DNA of 36,936 bases, taken from the NCBI GenBank assembly GCA_045600525.1, contig JAZRYC010000066.1:1-36936 (forward strand), given 5' to 3'. Origin of the DNA: F23-D06 sp045600525. Lineage in GTDB: Bacteria > Bacteroidota > Bacteroidia > Bacteroidales > WCHB1-69. A model generated the notes under the pieces. It was not told the origin of the DNA. It saw only the letters and a program-made list of their open reading frames with translations, and searched no databases. Numbering within the stretch: position 1 is the first letter of the stretch; each line of letters starts with the position of its first letter. The translations under genes and the position numbers were made by a program. Of this stretch, positions 8,727 through 16,271 are shown one piece after another.

Positions 8727-9056
8727 TTAGTCTTGATCGGGGTCTTTGAAATAAACCTGGCCGTTTTCAAATTCGTAAAGTGCCAGTTGCGTGGGCTTCG
8801 GGAGCTGCTCATAGAATTTGGAGAGTTCAATCTGCTCGCGGTTTTCGAAAACTTCTTCCAAGGTATCCGTATTGGAAGCATATTGTTGGGAACTCTCTTG
8901 AAATTCCTGTTTCAGGTCGGCGGCAATTTGGTCGGCACGTTTGGACATGATGACAAGGCTCTTGTAATAGTTGCCCGTCTCTTTGTCGTATTGTCTGATG
9001 TCTTTCGTCTTTGCAAAGACGTCGGTTTTCAATTTCTTGTAATCTGCAGCTTTCAT
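8727..9056 (-). CDS. rpoZ: DNA-directed RNA polymerase omega subunit (Bacteroidetes type)
   Basis: A 109-residue protein with the Rpb6/omega signature of Bacteroidetes: N-Y-Y-K-S-L-V-I-M-S-K-R-A-D-Q-I around residues 28-43, then LEEVFENREQIELSKFYEQLPKPTQLA. Omega binds the beta' C-terminus and helps polymerase assembly. The N-terminal 25 residues (lysine-rich) and the tail are more variable. It is placed between bamD (6 nt upstream) and coaBC (9 nt downstream), the order usually seen in this phylum. Confidence 0.93.
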   Translation of the reverse strand: MKAADYKKLKTDVFAKTKDIRQYDKETGNYYKSLVIMSKRADQIAADLKQEFQESSQQYASNTDTLEEVFENREQIELSKFYEQLPKPTQLALYEFENGQVYFKDPDQD

Positions 9057-9062
9057 ATAGAA

Positions 9063-9977
9063 TTATTGTTTGTTATATTTTTCCAATTGTTTTTGAACGT
9101 CCTGGGCGATTTTGCCAACTTCTTTGGTGTATTTGCATTCCGGTTGCTCAAGCAGCATTTTGTTGCAAGCGTCTAAACAGGTACGGTATCGCTCGGCCTT
9201 TTTCCGCTCAATACTCTTTCGAGCGTATTCATAGTTGTTGAGCACAAGGTAGTAGATGGCTTCGGGAAGAAGGGGCGAGTACGAATATTCGTTGAAGAAA
9301 TTCTTCGCGGCTATCTGACAAGCCTCAAAATGGTCGGTGTTATAATATAGTATTAAAATTTCTAGATCCTTTCGGGCCAATTTCAAACGAAGATTGTCCA
9401 ACATAACATTGCATTCCTCGATGTGTGAGTTATTCGGATAGGTTTGAATGAATGTCTTGATTTGCTCAATGGCAAAGTCTGTGTTGGTTTGATCTAGGGA
9501 ATATTCCGGACAAGTCTTGTATATGGCGGAGGTGGCATAGTAAAAGGCGTCTTCGGCTTTGTCAGAACTCGGATAGCGACGCACGAAGTCACGGAAATGG
9601 AAAGCCGCCATCTCATAGTCGGCATTCATGTAGTAGCAGTATGCGAACAAATAGAGGATGGTGTCGGCACGTGGCGTCCCGAGAGAAAGAGGGTAGAGCT
9701 CTTCAAAAAGTCCGGCTGCGGAAAGATACTGTTGGTTGTTGTAATAGCGCATGGCACGTTCATAGTGCTGGTCAAAACTTTCAAAAGTGACCTTCTTCCC
9801 CAATTTCGGCGCCTTGGGCTGTTTGCTCGGTTTGACCTTGGAAGGTTTTACCGTGTCGCCCGATTGCACATATTCGGAATTTTTCCATACGGAAAGCGCG
9901 GGAACTTCTGCCGCATAACCTCCCATACAGACAATTAACAATATGATTGTCAATATGCTACGATACTTATTCACCAT
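9063..9977 (-). CDS. bamD: Outer-membrane assembly factor BamD (TPR protein)
   Basis: A 304-residue protein with BamD-type TPR repeats from about residue 65: FDQHYERAMRYYNNQQYLSAAGLFEEL, then DTILYLFAYCYYMNADYEMAAFHFRDFVRRYPSSDKAEDAFYY, then IEQIKTFIQTYPNNSHIEEC. BamD is normally an outer-membrane lipoprotein that recruits BamA substrates. Odd here: the hydrophobic N-terminus (LTIILLIVCMGGYAAEV) has Cys17 preceded by I-V rather than a proper lipobox, so it may be cut by signal peptidase I after GYA or GYAA. A lysine/proline-rich linker (VKPSKVKPSKQPKAPKLGKK) of unusual composition precedes the TPRs. It is first in a ten-gene run, with a -7 promoter element 17 nt upstream. Confidence 0.88.
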   Translation of the reverse strand: MVNKYRSILTIILLIVCMGGYAAEVPALSVWKNSEYVQSGDTVKPSKVKPSKQPKAPKLGKKVTFESFDQHYERAMRYYNNQQYLSAAGLFEELYPLSLGTPRADTILYLFAYCYYMNADYEMAAFHFRDFVRRYPSSDKAEDAFYYATSAIYKTCPEYSLDQTNTDFAIEQIKTFIQTYPNNSHIEECNVMLDNLRLKLARKDLEILILYYNTDHFEACQIAAKNFFNEYSYSPLLPEAIYYLVLNNYEYARKSIERKKAERYRTCLDACNKMLLEQPECKYTKEVGKIAQDVQKQLEKYNKQ

Positions 9978-9993
9978 AATAAATCAAATCGGG

Positions 9994-10001
9994 CAAAGAT
10001 A
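9994..10001 (-). promoter_or_regulatory. Bacteroidetes -7 promoter element for the bamD operon
   Basis: Minus-strand TATCTTTG (forward CAAAGATA) followed by CCCG matches TAnnTTTG and lies 16 nt before the bamD ATG, giving a very short leader. No other such element is evident between here and 1419, so the ten downstream genes probably share it. Confidence 0.75.
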
Positions 10002-10085
10002 TAAAAAAAACGCTCACTTCATTATAAATGCAATATTTCATATTTTAAAGCAAAAATACGGGTCTTCGACATTCCCTTTTTTTCG

Positions 10086-10093
10086 TATCTTTG
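10086..10093 (+). promoter_or_regulatory. Bacteroidetes -7 promoter element for dnaX
   Basis: TATCTTTG followed by CCGCTCG, 25 nt before the dnaX ATG, matches TAnnTTTG exactly. It is divergent from the bamD promoter with about 85 nt between the two -7 boxes. A TTCG at 10065-10068 is a poor -33 candidate. Confidence 0.75.
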
Positions 10094-10118
10094 CCGCTCG
10101 TTAATTAAGCTTTTTGAT

Positions 10119-11246
10119 ATGGATAATTTCATTGTTTCCGCTCGTAAATACAGACCTACCACCTTTAATTCCGTGGTGGGACAGGATTCCATTACTTCTA
10201 CATTGAAGAATGCCATTCGGACGGGGCAGGTCGCTCAGGCTTTCCTGTTTTGCGGACCTCGCGGTGTGGGTAAGACGACTTGTGCGCGTATTTTTGCCAA
10301 GGCTTTAAATTGCCAACATCTAACCGACGAATGCGAACCCTGTAACGAGTGCGAATCGTGCCGTTCATTCAATGATTCCGCATCTTTCAATGTCTTTGAA
10401 CTGGACGCTGCTTCCAATAATTCTGTGGAGGATATCCGTTCTCTGGTGGAACAAGTACATATCCCACCACAAGGAGCTCAATACAAAGTCTATATCATCG
10501 ACGAGGTGCACATGCTCTCCGGTGCTGCCTTCAATGCTTTTTTGAAAACCCTTGAGGAACCACCCGCCTATGCCAAATTCATTATGGCTACCACGGAAAA
10601 GCACAAGATTATTCCTACGATTCTGTCGCGTTGCCAAGTCTATGACTTTAAGCGCATAACCGATCGAGATATCATGCGGCATCTCCAGTATGTTGCCGAA
10701 CGCGAAGGCGTGACGGCAGAGGAGGAAGCCCTACGCGTAGTGGCGGCAAAGGCGGATGGAGCCCTTCGCGATGCTCTTTCCATTTTTGACCAGTTGGTAA
10801 GCTTTACCGGAAAAAATATCACGTATCAGGATACGATTGCCAATCTGAATGTTCTTGATATTGACAATTATTTTAAAATCACCGATTATCTTTTTAGTGA
10901 TGATTCTTCAAAAGCTCTGCTGCTCTTTGATGAAATCCTGACAAAGGGATTCGAAGCGCAGAACTTTATTTCCGGCCTGGCCGCTCATTTTAGAAATCTG
11001 TTGATGGCGCAGAATCCTTCTACCGTTCAACTGCTTGAAGCTTCCGACAGTATCAAGGAACATCTCCTTAAACAATCGCAGGCGGCGGATAAACAACTGA
11101 TGATTCGTGCCCTTGAATTGGCCAATCAGTGTGACTTCAATTATAAGATGTCTAACAATAAGCGATTGTCGGTGGAATTGTGCCTGATGCAGATAAACGC
11201 CAACTACGTGTTTAAAAAAGTCAGGCAATCGCAGGAGCGAAAATAA
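10119..11246 (+). CDS. dnaX: DNA polymerase III gamma subunit (DnaX domains I-III; zero-frame product)
   Basis: A 375-residue clamp-loader ATPase. Walker A GPRGVGKT lies at residues 46-53 and a zinc-binding cysteine cluster at C65/C72/C75/C78/C81. Walker B IIDEVHMLSGAAFNAFLKTL, the sensor/arginine-finger segment TILSRCQVYDFKRI and the domain III helices (RALELANQCDFNYKMSNNKRLSVELCLMQIN) follow. The zero frame stops at TAA 11244-11246, just after domain III, which is where E. coli gamma ends. The remainder of a full-length tau lies directly downstream in the +1 frame, so this ORF alone is a gamma-like product. Either recoding makes both forms, or the gene carries an indel. It has its own -7 promoter element. 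Confidence 0.92.
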   Translation: MDNFIVSARKYRPTTFNSVVGQDSITSTLKNAIRTGQVAQAFLFCGPRGVGKTTCARIFAKALNCQHLTDECEPCNECESCRSFNDSASFNVFELDAASNNSVEDIRSLVEQVHIPPQGAQYKVYIIDEVHMLSGAAFNAFLKTLEEPPAYAKFIMATTEKHKIIPTILSRCQVYDFKRITDRDIMRHLQYVAEREGVTAEEEALRVVAAKADGALRDALSIFDQLVSFTGKNITYQDTIANLNVLDIDNYFKITDYLFSDDSSKALLLFDEILTKGFEAQNFISGLAAHFRNLLMAQNPSTVQLLEASDSIKEHLLKQSQAADKQLMIRALELANQCDFNYKMSNNKRLSVELCLMQINANYVFKKVRQSQERK

Positions 11247-11910
11247 TCCAGGAAGCGGAACGGCGCCCGCGAAAGTAGAGGACGCGATCACATCAGCCCT
11301 CTCTGATACGCCGAGAATTTCAACTCAGGGATTTAAATTCCCGGGAACACCCCCCATCCAGCCCATACCTTCTATCAAAGAAGTTATGCGTTCCCATGTG
11401 ACGGCGAAAAACGAACCTATTGCTCAAGAGGAGCCGGCCTCAATGGTTGCAGCGCAATCCGATGCGAACGCAAATGAAAATGTTGGTGAAGTTGTGACCA
11501 ATCCGGTTCAAATATCCGATGCGCCTGTAACACCGGATGCTTCAAACAATAAGCCGGAGGAGGTCTTCCAAAATTGCTGGCATCAGTTGTTTGAGGAACT
11601 TTTTGCCAATAACCCGATGATCTATCATCCTTTGAAGGACCAAATGCCTGCCTTGGAGGATGGAATAATTAAAATTGAGGTGCTGAATGATTTTCAGAAG
11701 GATCAGATGGAGATGCGGAAACGTGCGGTGTTGGAGTATTGGCGCAACCATTTCTCTACCAATGTGGATGATCTTGAAATTACGACGAATGAGCATATTG
11801 AAGTGAAGAAGATTATTTATAGTTCGGATGACAAACTGGCCAATATGCAGGAGCAGAATCCCGCTTTGCTCTCCTTCCTTAATGAATTGAATTTTAGAAT
11901 CAGGGATTAG
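11197..11910 (+). CDS. dnaX: DnaX C-terminal (tau-specific) region in the +1 frame
   Basis: This frame is open from 11197, overlaps the end of the zero frame by 50 nt, and reads through to the stop at 11908-11910. It has no start codon until ATG 11386, which falls inside a linker. It encodes a proline/serine-rich linker (NNPGSGTAPAKVEDAIT...) and then a folded C-terminal domain of about 120 residues (NCWHQLFEELFANNPMIYHP, LKDQMPALEDGIIKIEVLND, NPALLSFLNELNFRI). This is the arrangement of tau domains IV-V in Bacteroidetes DnaX, which contact polymerase alpha and helicase. A +1 shift near 11214-11244 would give about 595 residues, the usual full length. Independent translation from 11386 is possible but less likely. 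The S8 peptidase gene follows 34 nt later. Confidence 0.82.
   Translation, partial: TPTTCLKKSGNRRSENNPGSGTAPAKVEDAITSALSDTPRISTQGFKFPGTPPIQPIPSIKEVMRSHVTAKNEPIAQEEPASMVAAQSDANANENVGEVVTNPVQISDAPVTPDASNNKPEEVFQNCWHQLFEELFANNPMIYHPLKDQMPALEDGIIKIEVLNDFQKDQMEMRKRAVLEYWRNHFSTNVDDLEITTNEHIEVKKIIYSSDDKLANMQEQNPALLSFLNELNFRIRD
11214..11270 (+). promoter_or_regulatory. Candidate +1 recoding region in dnaX
   Basis: Three elements are visible. First, there is a run of six A (11214-11219) where losing one A joins the frames as TTT AAA AAG TCA. Second, there is AGGAG (11233-11237), then CGA, AAA and the TAA stop, the same spacing (3 nt) between a Shine-Dalgarno-like site and the slip codon as in prfB (+1 shift at CUU UGA). 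Third, a short GCGG/CCGC hairpin spans 11255-11270 just after the stop. Slipping +1 on AAA-TAA would read ERK then NPGSG. This is inference; an assembly indel in the A run would look the same. Confidence 0.45.
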
Positions 11911-11944
11911 TGCTGTGGATAATAAAACATAAATTTTTTAACGT

Positions 11945-13819
11945 ATGAAAAAAATTATTTTTACGATTGCAAGTTTGATGATGATGTCTTCTGCCTTTTC
12001 ACAGGCATGGTTGAATAAGGCCGTTGTGGATGGTCGTGTGGATAGCGTGTGGGCTGGCTATGGACTTCCGAGTTCCTATACAGGCGAAGGAGTGATTATC
12101 GGCCTGACGGACTGGGGATTCGACTACACTCATCCGGTTTTCTACGACTCAACGATGACGCGCTATCGTGTGCTGCGCGCTTGGGACCAGTTCAAAACGT
12201 CCGGTCCGGCTCCCGCAGGGTATGATTATGGTACGGAATATGTAGGTGCCGACCAGTTGCTGGCCGCCCTTTGCGATACGGCAAACTTCTATGATTACGC
12301 CTATCACGGCACGCATTGCGCCTCTATCGCCGGTGGCGCTGGCGCAGGAACACAGTATAAGGGCGTTGCCCCAGAGGCGGAATTCCTTTTCGCTACTATA
12401 GATATTAACGATAACGCTGTCCGCGATGCCTGGAATTGGATGTACCAAGTGGCCCAGCAGGAAGGCAAACGCTTGGTTATCAGCATGAGTTGGGGCGTCT
12501 ATTCTTTGGATAATATGGATGGTACCGGCGTTTTGGCGGAGGAAGTCCGCAGACTTACGGATTTAGGCGTCGTATTTGTGACCTCTGCAGGAAATAACGG
12601 AGATGTTAATTTCCATGTCAAATATGATTTTAATCAATCGAATGATACGATGCGTACGCAGTTTTACTTCCCGGCATCCTCTTCAGATTTATGGGGCTCT
12701 GCACTCACTATGATGAATTCGGCCAATTCGCCTTTCCAATTTGCCGTGGAAGTAATGAATGGTAGTTACGAACGGCTGGCTACTTCGGGATTTATTTCTA
12801 CCGAAAATTCGGGTTTCACACAGGATTATCTGGTGGTTAATGGAGATTCTATCCCATTCGACTATGAAATTCGTGCCACCAACGAATACAACCACGCTCC
12901 TTCTGTTCAATTGCGTGTTAAGAAGAATACTTCTTATAAGTTCTGCCTTGCCGTAACGGCGCAAAGTGGAACCTTCCATGCCTGGAATGTGGCGGAAATC
13001 ACGAAGGCATACGGCAATTGGGGCGCCGACTTTGTGGCACCTGCCCAACATCCGGATTGGATTGCCGGTGATAATGAATATGGTATCAGTACCCCCGGAA
13101 ATATAGATGAAATTATCACGATAGCTGCCCATAGAGCCCAATTTGTCAATAATTTCGATATGACGGTCGGAGGGGAAATCGCCGATTTCTCCAGCTCTGG
13201 ACCGGGCTTTCACGATTTGGTGAAACCCGAGATCTCAGCATGCGGCAAAACGGTTGTGTCCGCAATCTCTTCCTATACGAATACTTTTAGCGGAAACTAT
13301 ACGAAGACGATTGAATTTAATGGTAGAAATTATCGTTTTGCGTCCTTGTCAGGCACTTCTATGTCTGCCCCCTTTGTGGCTGGCGTCGTGGCCTTGGTTT
13401 TGCAGGCGAATCCCTATCTGTCAACTGCGCAGGTTAAATCCATCTTGACAAATACTGCCCATGAGGATTCGTTTACGGAAGAAGCCGGTGTGAATAGATT
13501 CGGATATGGAAAAGTAAATGCTTATCAGGCAGTAATAGAAGCGCTTAGACAAACGGGTGTTGAAAATCATACATCCTCAGCACAATCTCAGTACTCGCTA
13601 TTCCCGAACCCGACGAACGGCTCTTGTTATGTAACAGTGAAGTCTTCATCGGAATCTGTCCGTTGCCAGGTGTTTGATCTTACTGGACGCCTTCTGGAAA
13701 GCCATTCTTTTACACCGGGTGTAAATACTCTGAATATGAACGATCTGCCTTCTGGATGTTACCTGCTTCGCTTCCAAGACGGTCAGAGTGTTGTCTCTAA
13801 AAAACTCATTAAACAATAA
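11945..13819 (+). CDS. Subtilisin-like S8 serine peptidase with T9SS sorting domain
   Basis: A 624-residue secreted protease. A signal peptide (MKKIIFTIASLMMMSSAFSQ) is followed by the S8 domain with the full catalytic triad: Asp56 in GLTDWGFDYTHP, His121 in HGTHCASIAGG, Ser472 in SGTSMSAPFVAGVVALVLQ, plus the oxyanion region TSAGNNGD. A long insert (about residues 225-360) sits between the His and Ser blocks and looks like a beta-sandwich. The C-terminal 75 residues form a type A T9SS sorting domain (YSLFPNPTNG, VFDLTGRLLES, LPSGCYLLRFQDG, KKLIKQ). It should cross the outer membrane by T9SS and be released or anchored at the surface. Substrates are unknown. It sits between dnaX and the Rel gene, with a short gap to each. 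Confidence 0.95.
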   Translation: MKKIIFTIASLMMMSSAFSQAWLNKAVVDGRVDSVWAGYGLPSSYTGEGVIIGLTDWGFDYTHPVFYDSTMTRYRVLRAWDQFKTSGPAPAGYDYGTEYVGADQLLAALCDTANFYDYAYHGTHCASIAGGAGAGTQYKGVAPEAEFLFATIDINDNAVRDAWNWMYQVAQQEGKRLVISMSWGVYSLDNMDGTGVLAEEVRRLTDLGVVFVTSAGNNGDVNFHVKYDFNQSNDTMRTQFYFPASSSDLWGSALTMMNSANSPFQFAVEVMNGSYERLATSGFISTENSGFTQDYLVVNGDSIPFDYEIRATNEYNHAPSVQLRVKKNTSYKFCLAVTAQSGTFHAWNVAEITKAYGNWGADFVAPAQHPDWIAGDNEYGISTPGNIDEIITIAAHRAQFVNNFDMTVGGEIADFSSSGPGFHDLVKPEISACGKTVVSAISSYTNTFSGNYTKTIEFNGRNYRFASLSGTSMSAPFVAGVVALVLQANPYLSTAQVKSILTNTAHEDSFTEEAGVNRFGYGKVNAYQAVIEALRQTGVENHTSSAQSQYSLFPNPTNGSCYVTVKSSSESVRCQVFDLTGRLLESHSFTPGVNTLNMNDLPSGCYLLRFQDGQSVVSKKLIKQ

Positions 13820-13828
13820 TTGTTCGTT

Positions 13829-13861
13829 TTTGTACGAAAAGTTGTCCTAATAATATTTTTG
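13829..13861 (+). promoter_or_regulatory. Promoter for the Rel/SpoT gene (-33 TTTG and -7 TATTTTTG)
   Basis: TTTG at 13829-13832, a 21-nt spacer, then TATTTTTG at 13854-13861 fit both halves of the Bacteroidetes promoter. The expected transcription start falls at about the ATG (13866 or 13869), so the message may be leaderless. A small TTCGT/ACGAA hairpin overlaps the -33 region. Confidence 0.55.
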
Positions 13862-13865
13862 GCAA

Positions 13866-15989
13866 ATGATGGTATCCAGCGAAAGTAGACCTGTCTATGT
13901 TCCCAATGAGATTTTGGAAAGAAAAACCATTGTCCGCAATTATCGTGAACTTTTGACGGTATTGTACCATAAAACGGATGAGGAAGACCGAAAGTCGATC
14001 CGTAAGGCATTCGTGCTGGCAGCCAATGCCCATAGAGGCGTGCGCCGGCGGAGCGGTGAGCCCTTTATTTTCCATTCTATGGCCGTTGCCATGATTTGCT
14101 GCAAGGAGATGAACTTGGGCACCACTTCCGTTGTATGCGCATTGTTGCACGATGTGGTGGAAGATACCGATTATACGTTGGAGGATATCCGGGAAATGTT
14201 CGGCGATGTGGTGGCGGAAATTATTGACGGACTTACCAAAATCGAGGATTTGGCGGTGGATGATTGGAGTAGCTCCATCCAGGCTGAAAATTTCAGAAAG
14301 ATTTTCCTCTCTATGTCCAAGGATGTGCGCGTTATTTTGGTGAAGTTGGCCGATAGACTGCACAATATGCGCACGTTGGATGCGATGCCTACGGAAAAAC
14401 AACTGAAGATTGCCTCCGAAACATCCTATTTCTATGTTCCCTTCGCTCATCGTTTGGGCCTGTATTCCATTAAAAGTGAGTTGGAAGACTATGCAATGCG
14501 CTATACCAACCCCACGGATTATTATGCGATTGCCGAGCGTATGAAGGAAACGGAAGAGGAACGAGTGAAGCTGATTACGGATTTTGTGAAACCTATTCAA
14601 CAAACACTCCAAGATAATGGTATTCAGGCGGAAATGTCTTTCCGTACAAAGTCTATCTGTTCCATTCATCAAAAAATACTTCGGAAAAAGGTCAAATTTG
14701 AAGATATCTATGATATTTTCGCAGTGCGTTTTGTCTTCGACAGTCCGGTGGAAGAGGAATTTGATATCTGTTGGAAGATTTACAAGATTGTATGTCTGCT
14801 ATATCAAACCAACCCTTCCAGGGATCGCAACTTTTTGGTACATCCGAAACCCAATGGATATCAGTCATTGCATGTGACGGCTATGAGTAAGGCCGGCCGC
14901 TGGGTGGAAGTGCAGATCAGATCCAAACGGATGGATGAAATTGCCGAAAAGGGTTTGGCCGCACATTTTAAGTATAAGGAAGAAGGTGACGCCAACGCAA
15001 GTAGTGATGTGGATGATCGGTTGGAGGAATGGTTGGCTAAAACACGCGAGATAATCAGTAGTAAGGATGCCGACGCCCTCGACTTCCTGAATGAGGTGAA
15101 ACTGAACCTCGGTCTTAAGGAAGTGTATGTCTTCACACCCAAAGGGGATATGAAGATTTTGCCGGCCGAATCCACCGTGTTGGATTTCGCCTACGCCCTG
15201 CATACCAATTTGGGCGACCATTGTATTGGGGCTAAGGTGAATTACAATATTGTGCCCGTGGATAAGATGTTGGAAAATGGCGACCAGGTGGAGATTATTA
15301 CCTCAAAACGACAAATGCCCAAGTCTGAATGGCTTGGTTTTGTGAGAACTTCCAAGGCACGACGTAGTATTCGTGACTTCCTCCGAACAGAACAGAAAGA
15401 CGCACCAACTAAAAAGGATAACCAAGTCCAGGTGAACAAAAATCTTACGGAATTCCAACAACGCGTTTCTGAGGAAATTGCCAATAAATCGTTAGACCAG
15501 CTGATTGACGAACAATTGAATGAAACGCCCAATGTCTTCCTACTGGACGAAAAATATGAGATGATAAAATATGTCCTGGCCGATTGCTGTAATCCCATTC
15601 CAGGCGACCAAGTGGTTGGATTCCAGGTGTCGGATGATCGAATTGTGGTCCACCAGACAAACTGTCCCCATGCTATAGAGCAGATGTCGAAATTTGGAAA
15701 CCGAATCATCAAGACGAAATGGCGCAAAGGACAACATATAGCCTTCCTGTCGGGAATACGAATTACCGGTTTTGACCGAAAGGGAATGCTCAAGGAGATA
15801 ATTGACGTGGTCTCCGCCAAAATGGACCTGAATATTCGCCTTCTCAATATTGAAACAAAGAATAACGTGTTTACGGGAACGTTGATGCTCTATGTGCAAA
15901 GTGTTCGCGCATTGACGGATTTGATTAAGTCCTTAGAGGAAATCGACCAAGTTGAAAAGGTGGAAAGAATAGGAGGAGCAGAAGGGTAG
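13866..15989 (+). CDS. Bifunctional (p)ppGpp synthetase/hydrolase, Rel/SpoT family
   Basis: A 707-residue long RSH protein. The N-terminal HD hydrolase domain has FIFH70, LLHDVVEDT (His95-Asp96, Glu99-Asp100) and GLTKIEDL, with its metal ligands intact, so hydrolysis is expected. The synthetase domain follows (SFRTKSICSIHQKILRK, FEDIYDIFAVRFVF, PKPNGYQSLHVT). Then come the TGS domain (VYVFTPKGDMKILPAESTVLDFAYALH), a helical/zinc-finger-like region (ADCCNPIPGDQVVGF, HQTNCPHA) and a C-terminal ACT domain (ITGFDRKGMLKEIIDVVS). It sets alarmone levels in starvation. Starts at 13866 and 13869 are both possible; the promoter sits only a few nucleotides upstream. Confidence 0.96.
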   Translation: MMVSSESRPVYVPNEILERKTIVRNYRELLTVLYHKTDEEDRKSIRKAFVLAANAHRGVRRRSGEPFIFHSMAVAMICCKEMNLGTTSVVCALLHDVVEDTDYTLEDIREMFGDVVAEIIDGLTKIEDLAVDDWSSSIQAENFRKIFLSMSKDVRVILVKLADRLHNMRTLDAMPTEKQLKIASETSYFYVPFAHRLGLYSIKSELEDYAMRYTNPTDYYAIAERMKETEEERVKLITDFVKPIQQTLQDNGIQAEMSFRTKSICSIHQKILRKKVKFEDIYDIFAVRFVFDSPVEEEFDICWKIYKIVCLLYQTNPSRDRNFLVHPKPNGYQSLHVTAMSKAGRWVEVQIRSKRMDEIAEKGLAAHFKYKEEGDANASSDVDDRLEEWLAKTREIISSKDADALDFLNEVKLNLGLKEVYVFTPKGDMKILPAESTVLDFAYALHTNLGDHCIGAKVNYNIVPVDKMLENGDQVEIITSKRQMPKSEWLGFVRTSKARRSIRDFLRTEQKDAPTKKDNQVQVNKNLTEFQQRVSEEIANKSLDQLIDEQLNETPNVFLLDEKYEMIKYVLADCCNPIPGDQVVGFQVSDDRIVVHQTNCPHAIEQMSKFGNRIIKTKWRKGQHIAFLSGIRITGFDRKGMLKEIIDVVSAKMDLNIRLLNIETKNNVFTGTLMLYVQSVRALTDLIKSLEEIDQVEKVERIGGAEG

Positions 15990-15990
15990 A

Positions 15991-15998
15991 TATTTTTG
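15991..15998 (+). promoter_or_regulatory. Possible -7 promoter element for the YtxH-like gene cluster
   Basis: TATTTTTG begins 2 nt after the rel stop and lies 31 nt before the ATG at 16030. It matches TAnnTTTG but has no obvious -33 TTTG. It would give the three small genes a promoter independent of rel. Confidence 0.4.
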
Positions 15999-16029
15999 AA
16001 TTTTATGCAAACATTAAAAACATAAGATT

Positions 16030-16263
16030 ATGAAACCATCAGAAATTTTAGCATTTGTGGCAGGCGCTGCCGCCGCAACCGGAGTAACGCTATTGCTTAC
16101 CACGGAAAAAGGAAAAGAACTTAGAGAAAATGTCGCCAAACATCTTACCAAGGAGGAAATTGATAAGCTGATAGAAAAACTTACCCGTCAGCGTGAGAAA
16201 GCTCCCTCAGAGGAAGACTTTGTGGAGGAAATCCTTTCTAATGAAGAAGAAATGACTGAATAA
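16030..16263 (+). CDS. YtxH-like small membrane-anchored protein
   Basis: A 77-residue protein: one N-terminal glycine/alanine-rich hydrophobic segment (ILAFVAGAAAATGVTLLLTT, residues 6-25), then TEKGKELRENVAKH and a charged, probably helical tail (KEEIDKLIEKLTRQREKAPS...). This is the layout of YtxH family proteins, small stress-associated membrane proteins of unknown biochemical role. It is followed 8 nt later by a holin/YqjE-like gene, a pairing common for such stress-envelope genes. The tail is strongly acidic at the end. Confidence 0.75.
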   Translation: MKPSEILAFVAGAAAATGVTLLLTTEKGKELRENVAKHLTKEEIDKLIEKLTRQREKAPSEEDFVEEILSNEEEMTE

Positions 16264-16271
16264 ACAAGGTG

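Noticed and set aside
8595..9176. 193-codon plus-strand frame across coaBC, rpoZ and bamD
   Set aside because: It crosses three real genes on the opposite strand; its runs of F and L are complements of K/E-rich coding sequence.
11214..11220. E. coli-like -1 frameshift at the A run of dnaX
   Set aside because: The tau part is in the +1 frame; a -1 shift does not lead into it, so that mechanism was set aside in favour of +1 recoding or a 1-nt indel.
13809..14672. 287-codon minus-strand frame opposite the Rel/SpoT gene
   Set aside because: The plus strand encodes intact HD and synthetase motifs; the antisense frame has a low-complexity composition and no recognisable domain.
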